Counted from the first letter of the stretch, positions 16,302 through 26,183 are shown. The stretch: 64,000 nucleotides of DNA from an uncultured Lachnospiraceae bacterium (GCA_910588655.1 CAJUPJ010000004.1:1-64000), one strand, 5' to 3'. Notes: generated by a model not told the origin, from the letters alone. Numbers and translations: made by a program.

Positions 16302-18533
16302 TTAGTTCCCTCCACCAAGCATACTTGCCAGAGAATTCTGCTGTGACTGGATATTAGCAAGAGCTGTTTCCATTGCAGAAAACTGTTTATAATACTTATC
16401 CTCCATTTCATCAAGCCTGCTTTGCCATTTAGATATCTCATCTTTATAATCTGAAAGTTGTGAAGACATCTCTTTATCATTATAAAATGTCATTGCACTA
16501 CTCATAGTAGTTGCAGACATTTTCTTTTGAAGGTCTGAATAAAGTGTATCTGCCAGACTTGTAAAAACTCCAATTACAGCATCAGGATTTTCATCTAACA
16601 TCTTTCTAAGAACATTATCACTATCTGCATATTCTGGGTCATCTTCATCACCTCTTATATGAAGAAGCCCACCTTCTTTATAATCCTTTGATGTTGAAAT
16701 ACCTATTGAACTTAATGCATATCTATTACCATCTGCTGTAGTATACACACCCATCATATTGTTTTTAAATGATGAAATAATTGCACCAAGTGTTGAATCC
16801 CTTCTAAGAAGTGAATCTTTAATCTTTCCTTCCCACTTCTCCACTTCTGAATCACTCATTGCATCCTTTTCTTCATCTGAAAGAACATCATAATCTTTAG
16901 CAGACCCTGCATTATAAAATGTATTCATTTCCTTAAGTATAGCATTATATTCGGAAACAAATTCCTTAATTGTATCATATACTCCTGATGTATCATTAGT
17001 TACTGAAATATTAACTGTTTCACCCGGATTTGTCACACCAAGGACATTAAGTTCAACTCCTGCTATTGTTATATTAGTAGTATCACTAGTAAGTGTTGCA
17101 CCATTATATTTAATCCTTGTATCCTCAGCAGAAATTACTACCATACCTACAGTATTGCCATTACCGCCTTCATTTACTGCTTCTCCATCAATTTTAGAAA
17201 GTCCCAGTGCTTTAAGTGCATCTGTACTGTTATCAATTAATGGAGTGCTCATTGTAGCAGCATATTCTTTAGCAAGCCTGTCAGCCTCACCATTTGTAGC
17301 AACTGCTCTTGTCATGCGGTCATCAAAAGTATATTTAGCATCATCACTTTCAATATCCGCTCCTGTAGCTCTCACTCTCTGCACCTCTTCTGGTTTAATT
17401 CCATTTTTAAGTGCATCCTCAATTTTATCCTTGTAATAATCTTCTGATTTAATGAGTTTTTCTGCTGCTTTATCCTCGTATTTGTCCCTGGCTTCTTTAA
17501 CTGCATCAGCAAGGGGTTTTTTCTTATCTATTTCATATCCTTTATCTTCTAAATATTTCTTTCTATCAGTATCAGTCAGATTAGCTTTATCTATTCCTAG
17601 TTCTTTACTTACCTCATCATCAAATTCATTATGGACTTTTACTTTTGCTTCAGCTGTATATAAATCTGTTGCTTTTTGCTTTGCTTCCTTTTCAGTATTA
17701 TCATTAGCAAGTGTTGTAAGCTTTTCTATAATATCATCTACGGTTTCCGTTCCTGACTGTAATCCTGCCATAATACTGTCAGCAGTATTCTTATTGGAAG
17801 TTGAAAGTTTATCATATCCTATAAGGTCTTTTAAATCATTTGTAACCTTTATCTGTGCATCACTCATCTTACCTGATGAAATCTTAAATTCATTGCCTTT
17901 GCCGCTTTTAGATGAGTTAATAAAAAACCTCTGCTGTTTCTCATCAAATGAAGCAATAAGCCCTGCACTATTTAACTTATTGACAAAATCACTAACTGTA
18001 GTATTCTCATCAACCTGAAGATATGCTGATTTATCTCCTGATTCAATCTTTATCTGTGTACCAGTTCCAAAACCAGCATCCTGAAGGTCTATAAGTTTAG
18101 TCTTTGCAGTTATTTTCCCTTCTTCATAAACTGTCTTGCCACTGCTGTCTGTAACCAGCTCTCCTTTATCATTTCTTACAGCTGACCCATTAAGTTTTCC
18201 ACTTGTAACCTTCTGCGCAGATGCAAGCTTCTCCACTTCAACAGAATATGAACCTGTAGCAGCATTTGTTGATGCTTTTGCTGTTACTTTTGAAGTATTA
18301 GAAGATGTGGCTGCCTTTGTCATATAATTAGACTTCATCTTCATCTTTGAAAGGGAGTTTGTATAAAAATTATAAATCTTTGTATTTAAGGATGCCCACT
18401 GTTCCTTTTTCCATTCAAGTTTTGTTCTCTTGTTCTCTACTTTTGTCTGCTTGGTACGCTGTGCAGACATAAGTGCTGCAATTATGGACTCTGTGTCAAG
18501 TCCTGAGTTAAGACCTGTCATTCTTATTGGCAT
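16302..18533 (-). CDS. fliD: Flagellar filament capping protein FliD
   Basis: Hook-associated protein 2, which caps the filament and folds incoming flagellin. The 743-residue protein starts MPIRMTGLNSGLDTESIIAA, the FliD N-terminal signature, and ends in a coiled-coil (QSRLDEMEDKYYKQFSAMET, then QSQQNSLASML). The middle (about 200-430) is an unusually long Lys/Asp/Glu-rich insertion, longer than in many FliD proteins (often 450-680 residues). The start is ATG at 18533 because AGGAG lies 8 bases upstream; a GTG at 18542 overlaps that site. It lies 18 bases after flaG in one operon. Confidence 0.94.
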   Translation of the reverse strand: MPIRMTGLNSGLDTESIIAALMSAQRTKQTKVENKRTKLEWKKEQWASLNTKIYNFYTNSLSKMKMKSNYMTKAATSSNTSKVTAKASTNAATGSYSVEVEKLASAQKVTSGKLNGSAVRNDKGELVTDSSGKTVYEEGKITAKTKLIDLQDAGFGTGTQIKIESGDKSAYLQVDENTTVSDFVNKLNSAGLIASFDEKQQRFFINSSKSGKGNEFKISSGKMSDAQIKVTNDLKDLIGYDKLSTSNKNTADSIMAGLQSGTETVDDIIEKLTTLANDNTEKEAKQKATDLYTAEAKVKVHNEFDDEVSKELGIDKANLTDTDRKKYLEDKGYEIDKKKPLADAVKEARDKYEDKAAEKLIKSEDYYKDKIEDALKNGIKPEEVQRVRATGADIESDDAKYTFDDRMTRAVATNGEADRLAKEYAATMSTPLIDNSTDALKALGLSKIDGEAVNEGGNGNTVGMVVISAEDTRIKYNGATLTSDTTNITIAGVELNVLGVTNPGETVNISVTNDTSGVYDTIKEFVSEYNAILKEMNTFYNAGSAKDYDVLSDEEKDAMSDSEVEKWEGKIKDSLLRRDSTLGAIISSFKNNMMGVYTTADGNRYALSSIGISTSKDYKEGGLLHIRGDEDDPEYADSDNVLRKMLDENPDAVIGVFTSLADTLYSDLQKKMSATTMSSAMTFYNDKEMSSQLSDYKDEISKWQSRLDEMEDKYYKQFSAMETALANIQSQQNSLASMLGGGN

Positions 18534-18551
18534 TCTGACCACTCCTATCTT

Positions 18552-18953
18552 TTAAAATTTCTCATCGACTATGATTCCTGCCAGCTCCAATGTTTTCTTA
18601 AGCGCCTCTATAGACTCTTCTGGAGGAGCTTCTAATACAAGTTCATCAGTATCTTTATCATATACTTTTATTGACACCCTGTTTGTTGCTTTATCATAAT
18701 CATATTCACAACGTGTACGCTGCATTTTTAGTTTTGAATTCATGCCAGCAAATGCAGAATCAAGTGTATCCTTTGACAATTTTTTACCTTTTTCTAATTC
18801 TAGTAAATTCCTGTCCACAGCATCACTGCTATCAGAATCCTTTCCATTATCAATGGTGCTTTTCTGTGGTTTTGACGCTGTCTTTACAGATACTACAGCC
18901 TTGTCTGGTACACTTTTAACTGGCATCTCTAAATTTTCAATTTCCATTGACAT
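18552..18953 (-). CDS. flaG: FlaG family flagellar protein
   Basis: FlaG limits filament length in several bacteria. In this 133-residue protein the C-terminal half carries the FlaG domain: RCEYDYDKATNRVSIKVYDK and LVLEAPPEESIEALKKTLEL, ending VDEKF. The N-terminal 70 residues are low-complexity and charged. GGAGG is 7 bases before ATG. It is first in the flaG-fliD-fliS-fliT-like operon, behind its own sigma-28 promoter. Confidence 0.85.
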   Translation of the reverse strand: MSMEIENLEMPVKSVPDKAVVSVKTASKPQKSTIDNGKDSDSSDAVDRNLLELEKGKKLSKDTLDSAFAGMNSKLKMQRTRCEYDYDKATNRVSIKVYDKDTDELVLEAPPEESIEALKKTLELAGIIVDEKF

Positions 18954-19017
18954 TTTACCACCTCCGTGTGATACTATTACTCCTTTATATAACTTTTTAG
19001 TAATCTATCTTTACTCT

Positions 19018-19044
19018 ATATCGGCATATTCCGTGGATTACTTA
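19018..19044 (-). promoter_or_regulatory. Sigma-28 promoter of the flaG-fliD operon
   Basis: On the minus strand GCCGATAT (-10, 19018-19025) is a near-perfect sigma-28 -10 element. TAAG (19041-19044) 15 bases upstream matches the TAAA-N15 -35 spacing with one mismatch. The promoter overlaps the 3' end of csrA. Confidence 0.75.
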
Positions 19045-19271
19045 ATATTTCCCGGGAACAGATTTTTAAGTGAACCCATATCCACTTTTGCCTGTGCTGC
19101 TTTTTTATTTTCTTCCTGTATCTGTTCATAAATTTCCTTCCGGTATATAGGAACAGATTTTGGTGCATTTATACCTACTTTTATCTGGTCTCCTTTTATT
19201 TCAAGGAGTGTGATTTCAATATTGTTGCCTATAACTATTGACTGGTTTAATTTACGTGCAAGAGCTAACAT
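19038..19271 (-). CDS. csrA: Carbon storage regulator CsrA (translational repressor)
   Basis: A 77-residue RNA-binding protein: MLALARKLNQSIVIGNNIEI, then VGINAPKSVPIYRKEIYEQI. The conserved RNA-contact Leu4 and the V-x-A-P segment are present. It binds GGA motifs in leaders and blocks translation; in Firmicutes the main target is flagellin mRNA. GGAGG is 6-7 bases before ATG. It follows fliW by 15 bases, the standard fliW-csrA pairing. Confidence 0.95.
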   Translation of the reverse strand: MLALARKLNQSIVIGNNIEITLLEIKGDQIKVGINAPKSVPIYRKEIYEQIQEENKKAAQAKVDMGSLKNLFPGNIK

Positions 19272-19286
19272 GTTACCGCCTCCAAT

Positions 19287-19730
19287 CTACTCTTCTTCCT
19301 GCCTTATAAGCTTATGTTTAATCTCATACTCCGGGCTCTCTGTTATAAGCTGTATGCCTTTTCTGGAAATAGAATTTATAATAAGAGGCGCTCTCATATT
19401 TACAGAAGTTTCTTTAACGTCTTCAGGAATTGTAGCCATAAAAAATACTACAAGGTCTTCGTCAGGACATTCGCCAATAGATTTAAGCATCCCTTCATTT
19501 ATCTGGGGGTTATAACTTTGGTCTACTTTAAACGGATTAACTATAGGAAATGCAAGTGCTTTTTCCTCTACACTCTGTAACCATGAAAAAAAGGGCTCTT
19601 CTTCTGCATCTATATCATAGAGTATTGTATAATCTTTATAATCCTCAAAACCTAATACGCCACTGTCAAAGTGTATTACTTTCTCATCCCCTATTTCAAT
19701 TTCCCCAAAATATTTCGTATCAATTTTCAT
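19287..19730 (-). CDS. fliW: Flagellar assembly factor FliW (CsrA antagonist)
   Basis: FliW binds either flagellin or CsrA, linking flagellin secretion to translation of its mRNA. The 147-residue protein shows KIDTKYFGEIEI, VIHFDSGVLGFEDYKDYTIL, WLQSVEEKALAFPIVNPF and NMRAPLIINSISRKG, the FliW pattern. GGAGG lies 6 bases before ATG. It is between flgL and csrA in one operon. Confidence 0.95.
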   Translation of the reverse strand: MKIDTKYFGEIEIGDEKVIHFDSGVLGFEDYKDYTILYDIDAEEEPFFSWLQSVEEKALAFPIVNPFKVDQSYNPQINEGMLKSIGECPDEDLVVFFMATIPEDVKETSVNMRAPLIINSISRKGIQLITESPEYEIKHKLIRQEEE

Positions 19731-19756
19731 TTACTGCCTCCGTTTCAAAACCACAA

Positions 19757-19780
19757 TGCCCCGTAAATACAAACGGGGCA
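19757..19780 (-). other. GC-rich hairpin between flgL and fliW
   Basis: An 8-bp perfect stem TGCCCCGT/ACGGGGCA with an 8-base loop, followed on the minus strand by TTGTGGTTTT. It may be a weak or partial terminator that lowers fliW-csrA expression relative to flgL. The fliW ribosome site follows directly. Confidence 0.5.
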
Positions 19781-19792
19781 TCATAATTTATT

Positions 19793-21313
19793 TTAAATAT
19801 AGCTTAAGAGCGAATTGCCAAGTATCTTTGAAGTCGCTGAAAGTGATGCCTGGTATAAATTATTTGCCTGTGTCATATTAATTAATACATCTGGTAAATC
19901 TACACCCTCATTTTCGGAAAGTTTATCTTCTGTATCAAGCCTTGTATCTAATAATTTATCATACGTAAGCTGTGTCCTGTTATATTTAGCACCAAGGTCT
20001 GCTACAGCAATATCAAGCTTCACCTGTACAGTATCTATCATTGTAAGCCCTATCCCGAAAGACTCTGACAGGACTTTTACGCGGAGCTTCTTCTCATCTT
20101 CAAGTGTGATTTTTAAAGACTCCAGCTTTGCAAGCTCTTCCTCGTCAGTAGTATTTTTTATAAGCTTCTCACATTCTTCAATTTTTGTTTCTGCTTCATC
20201 CAGGTACTGTATATTCTGCTCTATATATTCAATAGTACGGTATATATCTGTGCTGATTGCATCCCTTGCCTGTGTATTTACATTAATTGTCTGGTTAAAG
20301 TTAACTTCATACCTTATAGTCTGGTCTGCTGGCTCTGAATATTTAATTGATTTTTCTGTAACTGTATCATAACACTCTGCTTTAAAATACATTTCAGGAC
20401 GCACATCATACTGTTTAAATTCTGATTTCAGGTAATTAACATTAACTGTTGCCTGGTTCTCCTGTATTGCATTAAATACATCTTTCCCCACAAGTATCTC
20501 ACCTGTATCATAAAGATAAAGCACTTCATCATCTGCAACCTGGCGCACTGTTGCACTTGATGTTGAAAGCTCAATCCTTAAATCACCTGTAAGTATATCA
20601 TCTGTTACATCTTCGCCTTCTTTATTGGTAAATGTAAACTGGATTGCTTCATCCATGTCCGTTTCAAAGTTTACTTCAGTTGCACAGTTGTTATACGCAA
20701 GCTGAAGGCGGTATGCCGTAGTAGTTGTTGCAGCACTGTCAACATATTCCTGTCCTGAACCAGTATCTGTATTGTAATTAGCACCACCTATAACTGATGT
20801 TACATTCCTGAAAGAATCATAAGTAAATTTTTCTGTTATTTTGTATTCCAGGTTATCTGTTACCTCTGAAAATAAAAGAGATGTATCTGTACGGTATCCT
20901 GTAAACAGGTAACGTCCTGAATAATCTGCATTAGCCTCACTCTGGAATATTCCTTCTACATTTTTCTTAAGTGTCTGTATTACTGACTTTCTCTGGTCAG
21001 CTTCCATCTCATCAACATTTCCCTGTACAAGAAAGCCTTTCATAGTAGTAAGCATCTTGCCTATATTAGTTAAAGCGCCTTCTGTCATATCCATCCAGTT
21101 AAGGGCATCCTGCACATTTTTCTCAACATACTGTGTAACCTGTGAGTATGTTGTCCTTAACTTCAGGGAACGCACTGCAACAGTAGGGTCGTCTGACGGT
21201 CTCTGTATTTTCTGCTGTGAAGTATACTGTTCACCATATTTTAAAAGTTTGTTTTTGGCATTGGCTATATGGTTTTTAGCACTGTTAGAAATCATGGTAT
21301 TGGTTACTCTCAT
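19793..21313 (-). CDS. flgL: Flagellar hook-associated protein FlgL (HAP3)
   Basis: Junction protein between hook-associated FlgK and the filament. The 506-residue protein starts MRVTNTMISNSAKNHIANAK and has SQQKIQRPSDDPTVAVRSLK, the FlgL/flagellin-like N-terminal helix pair. It ends LINMTQANNLYQASLSATSK, the matching C-terminal helix. The central region is long compared with the shortest FlgL proteins. GGAGG is 8 bases before ATG. It lies 42 bases after the second flgK. Confidence 0.93.
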   Translation of the reverse strand: MRVTNTMISNSAKNHIANAKNKLLKYGEQYTSQQKIQRPSDDPTVAVRSLKLRTTYSQVTQYVEKNVQDALNWMDMTEGALTNIGKMLTTMKGFLVQGNVDEMEADQRKSVIQTLKKNVEGIFQSEANADYSGRYLFTGYRTDTSLLFSEVTDNLEYKITEKFTYDSFRNVTSVIGGANYNTDTGSGQEYVDSAATTTTAYRLQLAYNNCATEVNFETDMDEAIQFTFTNKEGEDVTDDILTGDLRIELSTSSATVRQVADDEVLYLYDTGEILVGKDVFNAIQENQATVNVNYLKSEFKQYDVRPEMYFKAECYDTVTEKSIKYSEPADQTIRYEVNFNQTINVNTQARDAISTDIYRTIEYIEQNIQYLDEAETKIEECEKLIKNTTDEEELAKLESLKITLEDEKKLRVKVLSESFGIGLTMIDTVQVKLDIAVADLGAKYNRTQLTYDKLLDTRLDTEDKLSENEGVDLPDVLINMTQANNLYQASLSATSKILGNSLLSYI

Positions 21314-21355
21314 AACTTGTACCTCCGTTTTTGCATTTTACATATTTAATCTATA

Positions 21356-23494
21356 TTATAAGCCCATTTCATTAATAAGTTTATTTAATACCTCGTTCAT
21401 TACTGAAACTACCCTGTATTGTATATTTAAAAGGTTCTGTACCTCTACAAGCATCTGGCCTTCCTCGTCTTCATCCACGCCGGAAACTGCCAGCCTCCTG
21501 TTATCAACTGATTCAGTGATATTCTGTGCATTTTTGGCACAGTCAATCATCTTTTTGGAATCAACACCTATAGTTCCTGTTAAAACCTGCAGGAATGATA
21601 CAGGGTCACCCTGTTTGAACATGGATGTATCACTCTGGAGTCCTGCGAGCAGTAAAAGGTTCTCTGCTTCTTCAGCACCACTGCCATCTACTGAACCTGT
21701 AGTATCGCCTTTAGGGTCTCTTGCAGAACCTGCTATAAGCCTTCCATCTTTTACCATATCCCTGTTTGCAGAGAAATTACCACCAGTCATTGTATAATAT
21801 GATGCTTTCTCACCTTCATTTACAAGGGAATTAAATGTAAATATAGCACCATCTGCATCAGTTGACCTGTATACCTCTTCAACAACTTTGCCAGTTGCCT
21901 TATCAGTTATTACCATATGGTTATATGTTATATTGCCTATTGTAACAGAATCACCATCTTCATTAGTCTTTTCTGTTACCTCATATAAATCAGTATCCCC
22001 GTAATTCTTATCTATATATTCATCATAAGCATCTTCTGTAAATACTTTATCACCATTAAGATAATAATAACCATCTTTTGAGTTTTTCAAAAATTCTGTC
22101 ATATCCATCTGCTTTGATGATGTTGCATCCTTTGATACAAATAAGTCAACACCCTTGTTGCCATACATATCGTAACCTCTGTTCTGCTGCTGGTTAAATG
22201 TTGCAGAAAGAGTCCTGGTAAATTCATTTATCTGTGCCAGATAATAAGGAATTCCACGGTAAGCTATGGAATCGCCTACACTTGCATTAACACCTTTGTC
22301 ACCTGCCGCATCCAGTTCCCTGTCAAGATATGCCATATCCTGGTCAGTCAGCGGATTAGTCAGTTTAAATGTATACGTATATGTTCCATCTGCTGCTACC
22401 GCAACACTAAATGAATCATATTTAAAATCTACAACCCCTGCTGTTATTACACCGTCTGCTGCTGGTATATTAAGTTTTGCAAGGTTTGCAGCAGAACTGG
22501 CACTTAACGGGTCTGCTATAATTGTAAATGTATTTTCAGCTTCATCATAACCAGCAAACTCTGCCTGGAAGTTCTCCCCGTTATTGCCATCCCTTAACTC
22601 AAATAATGACTGTAACTGCCCGCCAAGTTGTGTATTCCTGACATCAAACTTCTGCCCGTTGCTCCATGAAAGCGTATACAGGCCGTCTATATCATTCTGG
22701 TTTACATGTGTTTCAGATGGCTTAAGCTCTATCCGGTTATAAACATTAGTATCTACAAGCACACCACCGCCAAGGTAAACCATATACTGGTAAATACCAT
22801 TGCTGTCAGCAGGTGGCTTCTCTACTACTTCAACATCTGCAAGAAGTGAAAGCTCATCAATAAGCCTTGCCCTCTGGTCCCTTAAATCATTTGCCTTGCC
22901 GCCAAATACTTCAAGTGATGTTATCTGTTTTGTAAGTGATGTTATCTGGTCTGCATAGGCATTAATCTGGTTTACAGTTGTATTTATCTGCAAGTTTATT
23001 TCACTCTGCATCTGCTTATAATTTCTTGTCATTTCATTTGCATATTCTGCAAGTGTGTCTGCATAGCCTGTGGCCTCAGTACGTATTGTAGTGTCCGCAG
23101 GGCTTCTTGTAAGGCTTGTAAGCCTGTCAAAGAAGTTATTTAAAGAGTTTGAAAGCCCTCCGCTTTTACTGTCAGCAGCATATAAATAATCCTGGAGGCT
23201 CTTCATATAATATTCTGATGTGCTATAATAACCAAATATTGAATTATTTTTACGGAATTTATAATCATAATACTCATCACGTGTGCTATTAATAGAAATG
23301 GCTTCTGAACCTGTTCCTATCATTCCAAAGGATGTACTTGTTGAAATAGGGCATTTAGTAACCTGCTCAGCCCACTGTTTTGAATAACTGTTTGTTTTAA
23401 TATTTGATATATTATGTGCTGTTACATTTGCATGTGCCCTGTATGCTGCCATTCCTGATGACGCTATGCTTAATCCTAAAAATGTTGATGGCAT
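21356..23494 (-). CDS. flgK: FlgK-like hook-associated protein, second paralogue
   Basis: A 712-residue FlgK-type protein (HAP1). The N-terminus GLSIASSGMAAYRAHANVTA and HNISNIKTNSYSKQWAEQ is the rod/hook HAP helix. The C-terminus SGVDEDEEGQMLVEVQNLLN with VVSVMNEVLNKLI is the FlgK D0 helix. The usual FlgK motif is HNIANxxTxGYSRQ, so this copy has diverged at the N-terminal signature (TNSYSKQ). It follows the canonical flgK by 82 bases. GAGG is 7 bases before ATG. Two FlgK paralogues in a row suggest a two-part or alternative junction. Confidence 0.85.
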   Translation of the reverse strand: MPSTFLGLSIASSGMAAYRAHANVTAHNISNIKTNSYSKQWAEQVTKCPISTSTSFGMIGTGSEAISINSTRDEYYDYKFRKNNSIFGYYSTSEYYMKSLQDYLYAADSKSGGLSNSLNNFFDRLTSLTRSPADTTIRTEATGYADTLAEYANEMTRNYKQMQSEINLQINTTVNQINAYADQITSLTKQITSLEVFGGKANDLRDQRARLIDELSLLADVEVVEKPPADSNGIYQYMVYLGGGVLVDTNVYNRIELKPSETHVNQNDIDGLYTLSWSNGQKFDVRNTQLGGQLQSLFELRDGNNGENFQAEFAGYDEAENTFTIIADPLSASSAANLAKLNIPAADGVITAGVVDFKYDSFSVAVAADGTYTYTFKLTNPLTDQDMAYLDRELDAAGDKGVNASVGDSIAYRGIPYYLAQINEFTRTLSATFNQQQNRGYDMYGNKGVDLFVSKDATSSKQMDMTEFLKNSKDGYYYLNGDKVFTEDAYDEYIDKNYGDTDLYEVTEKTNEDGDSVTIGNITYNHMVITDKATGKVVEEVYRSTDADGAIFTFNSLVNEGEKASYYTMTGGNFSANRDMVKDGRLIAGSARDPKGDTTGSVDGSGAEEAENLLLLAGLQSDTSMFKQGDPVSFLQVLTGTIGVDSKKMIDCAKNAQNITESVDNRRLAVSGVDEDEEGQMLVEVQNLLNIQYRVVSVMNEVLNKLINEMGL

Positions 23495-23576
23495 ATTTTT
23501 ACCTCATTTCTGCGCTTGTTATTTTAATCCTGCCTGCACCCAGGCGCAGGTACAGGCCCTTGTATTTATATTACCA

Positions 23577-25514
23577 TTATGCCAGCCTTTCAATAAGGTT
23601 CTGCAGCATTTCATCAATTGCATTGATATATCTTGATGCTGCATTAAATGCGTGCTGGTACTGCAAAAGGTTTACAAGTTCTTCATCTGTAGAAACACCT
23701 GATATCTGCTGCCTTTTTGCCTCAACTTCATCAGCCAGCCCTGCCTGGCGCTCAAGCATACTGTTCCATACCATGCCTTGTGTACCAAGGCCTTCTATCA
23801 TTTCTTCATAATATCTGTCAAATGAATATACTGTAAGTGTATTAGGGTCAAGTGCTATTGTTTCTTTCTGCCAGTTTGCTATAAGGTCTGTAAACATATC
23901 CTGTGCATAAGCACCTGTCCCGCCTGCAAGCGGGTTGACCTTTACTGGGAGAAGTGAATAATTGGCAAGCACATTTTCATTCATTTCAAGGTTTCTTATT
24001 GTATATTGTGAGAAAATATCATCTTCTGCTTCCTCATTATATACAAAAAGCTTATATTTTGTATTTCCTTCACTGTCAGTATACTCAAGCGTTGCAGGCA
24101 CTGGATTGCCATCTTCGTCAAGCACATCATCACCATTAGCATCCTGGCGGTATAATGGCGCATCAAGTATAATAACCTGGTATCTGTCTGTTGTGCTTCT
24201 CCTGAACAGTTCCTCACCAATAGTCAAATCATCATCTGTGCCCGTAGGGCTGTTTACTACATCCAGTATCTTATATGTACCATCTTCCAGTGTTACATCC
24301 TTGCCATTAATATCTGTGCCTGCAATACCATTTGCTTCAAATTCAATATTCGGGCAGAGCACATCATTAATCATTGTAACCATGTCATGCACGAACCTGT
24401 CAAATTGTGCTTCTATCTTAGTAAGAATGGAATTTCCTGTTGTATTGTTATATAGCTTTACATCTTTTTCAAATTGTGCATATTCCAGCTCATATGCCTC
24501 ATATGCTTCATCAAATGCATCCTGGTCAAATACGCCATCCTCATCCCTGTAATCTGTTTCCTGTGGCTCTTTTGGCGCTACTGGAAGGTCTGTATAATTG
24601 GCAAATTTCTTTCCACGTGCAGTAAGTATTCCGTAAAGAGAACCTGTATCTGTCCTGTCTTTATTAGAATATGCTGTATCAAGGTCATATACATCACCAA
24701 AGCCATTGTCAGACCAGACTACTTTATACATGCCTGTGTCCTCTGACAGTTCTTCACAGTGCATATGGTAACTCTTGCCCTCAATAACAAGAGGTGCACC
24801 ATCTATATATATCTGCATCTTCCCGTCCACATCTTCCTGGGAAGTAAAATATGTAAGTCCTGCAAGTTCATCCATAAGGGAATTCCTTATATCCCTGTAG
24901 TCATTTGCGTTCTGTGTGCCGGACGCTTCCATTTCTGTAATAATTGAATTATATTTTGCAATTTCCTCGCCTATTTTATTGATTTTATCAACACTTTTAT
25001 ATATTTCTTCATTAAGACCTTTCTGGTAATTCGTAAGCTCCCTGTACACATCATTTGCCCTGTCTATAAAAGCTTCTGCACCAGCAATAAAAAGCTTGCG
25101 GTATACAATGCTTCCAGGGTCTGTGGACAGTGTTTCTATCTGTGCCCAGATTTCATTCAGCGCATACCTGAATTCCACGCCTTCCATTTCACCAAATACA
25201 TCTTCTATTTCGCTTTCCGTTTCAACAAGTTTGTCATAGAATGACTGCCTGGAAAATTCCAGCCTGTATTCTTTATCAAGGAACTGGTCACGTATCTGCC
25301 TTATTGTATCGACCCTTGTTCCCATCCCAATCTGTGATGTGTGTTTGCCTGTAACCTTATATGTCTGGTACGGCATATCAGCATTAATATTCTGCTGTCT
25401 TGTATAGCCTGGTGTCTTTGTATTTGCAAGGTTATGTGATGTAGTATTAAGCCCTGACTGTGAGGAATGTATGCCCTGCACACCAACACCAAAACTTGTA
25501 AATAAACTGCCCAT
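23577..25514 (-). CDS. flgK: Flagellar hook-associated protein FlgK (HAP1), canonical paralogue
   Basis: First filament junction protein on the hook. The 645-residue protein has the classical N-terminus GVQGIHSSQSGLNTTSHNLA then NTKTPGYTRQQ, the conserved RDQFLDKEYRLEFSRQSFYD block and the C-terminus QQISGVSTDEELVNLLQYQH with FNAASRYINAIDEMLQNLI. GGAGG precedes ATG by 7 bases. It is preceded by a structured leader (25527-25645) and flgN. Confidence 0.93.
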   Translation of the reverse strand: MGSLFTSFGVGVQGIHSSQSGLNTTSHNLANTKTPGYTRQQNINADMPYQTYKVTGKHTSQIGMGTRVDTIRQIRDQFLDKEYRLEFSRQSFYDKLVETESEIEDVFGEMEGVEFRYALNEIWAQIETLSTDPGSIVYRKLFIAGAEAFIDRANDVYRELTNYQKGLNEEIYKSVDKINKIGEEIAKYNSIITEMEASGTQNANDYRDIRNSLMDELAGLTYFTSQEDVDGKMQIYIDGAPLVIEGKSYHMHCEELSEDTGMYKVVWSDNGFGDVYDLDTAYSNKDRTDTGSLYGILTARGKKFANYTDLPVAPKEPQETDYRDEDGVFDQDAFDEAYEAYELEYAQFEKDVKLYNNTTGNSILTKIEAQFDRFVHDMVTMINDVLCPNIEFEANGIAGTDINGKDVTLEDGTYKILDVVNSPTGTDDDLTIGEELFRRSTTDRYQVIILDAPLYRQDANGDDVLDEDGNPVPATLEYTDSEGNTKYKLFVYNEEAEDDIFSQYTIRNLEMNENVLANYSLLPVKVNPLAGGTGAYAQDMFTDLIANWQKETIALDPNTLTVYSFDRYYEEMIEGLGTQGMVWNSMLERQAGLADEVEAKRQQISGVSTDEELVNLLQYQHAFNAASRYINAIDEMLQNLIERLA

Positions 25515-25526
25515 CTCGTATCCTCC

Positions 25527-25645
25527 ACTGCTCTATATTTGTTCCACCTGTGTTATCCAAAGTTATCAGAAACAATAAAAATAACGGATACCTCCAGGGG
25601 AAACTGCCAAAAACCTCCAGGCGGGCATTGCGTACCCAGCCTGGA
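25527..25645 (-). other. Structured intergenic leader before flgK
   Basis: On the minus strand CCAGGC-T-GGG...CCC-GCCTGG (25617-25644) forms a stable stem with no long T run after it, and the leader then carries several GGA motifs (CCTGGAGG, CCCTGGAGG, TTTGGATAA, AGTGGAGG). These could be CsrA contacts like those of the flagellin leader; that is inference. No gene is present. Confidence 0.4.
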
Positions 25646-25653
25646 AATAATTA

Positions 25654-26169
25654 CTACTGCTTTGCATCAAACCCGTGCCCTCCATAATCTGAAGTATAAC
25701 TGTTTGTTGCATTGCGGTTGTAATTATTGTTCCCTGGTGACATCCGTGTACTTTGAATAAAGTTCATATTAAACTCTATCATTTCAAGGGAATTTTCAAT
25801 TAAATCTTTATTTCTTTCATTAACCTCCACAAGACGCCTCATAGTAGTCCGCAGCGAATCATGCAGGGCTGCAAGCGTTTTCTTTTCTTCTGGCTGCTTT
25901 GCCATAAGCCTTGTAAGTGATGTAAGGTCAAGTTGTTCTGGTGTCTTATTAAGAACTACTCCTATATTCTTAATAACCTCTTCCCTTTTATGCCCGATAA
26001 CTCCCGCCCTGTCTATTAAAAGCTGTTCCTGTGCAGTTATTTTCTTTAACTCTTCCAGGTCATTTTTCACCAGTATTTTTGTCTTTTGTTCTGATACTGG
26101 TACAAGCTCTTCATAGACTGCCTTTTCAGCTTTAAGCGTGCTAATAAGTTCTTCAATTAAACTAGCCAA
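25654..26169 (-). CDS. flgN: Flagellar export chaperone FlgN
   Basis: Chaperone of FlgK and FlgL. The 171-residue, mostly helical protein starts with ELISTLKAEKAVYEELVPVS and shows KREEVIKNIGVVLNKTPEQL and RTTMRRLVEVNERNKDLIEN, matching the FlgN pattern; the last 30 residues are Asn/Gly-rich and probably disordered. The start codon is TTG at 26169 with GAGGG 7 bases upstream. It follows flgM by 14 bases. Confidence 0.85.
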   Translation of the reverse strand: MASLIEELISTLKAEKAVYEELVPVSEQKTKILVKNDLEELKKITAQEQLLIDRAGVIGHKREEVIKNIGVVLNKTPEQLDLTSLTRLMAKQPEEKKTLAALHDSLRTTMRRLVEVNERNKDLIENSLEMIEFNMNFIQSTRMSPGNNNYNRNATNSYTSDYGGHGFDAKQ

Positions 26170-26183
26170 TTCTAAGCCCTCAC

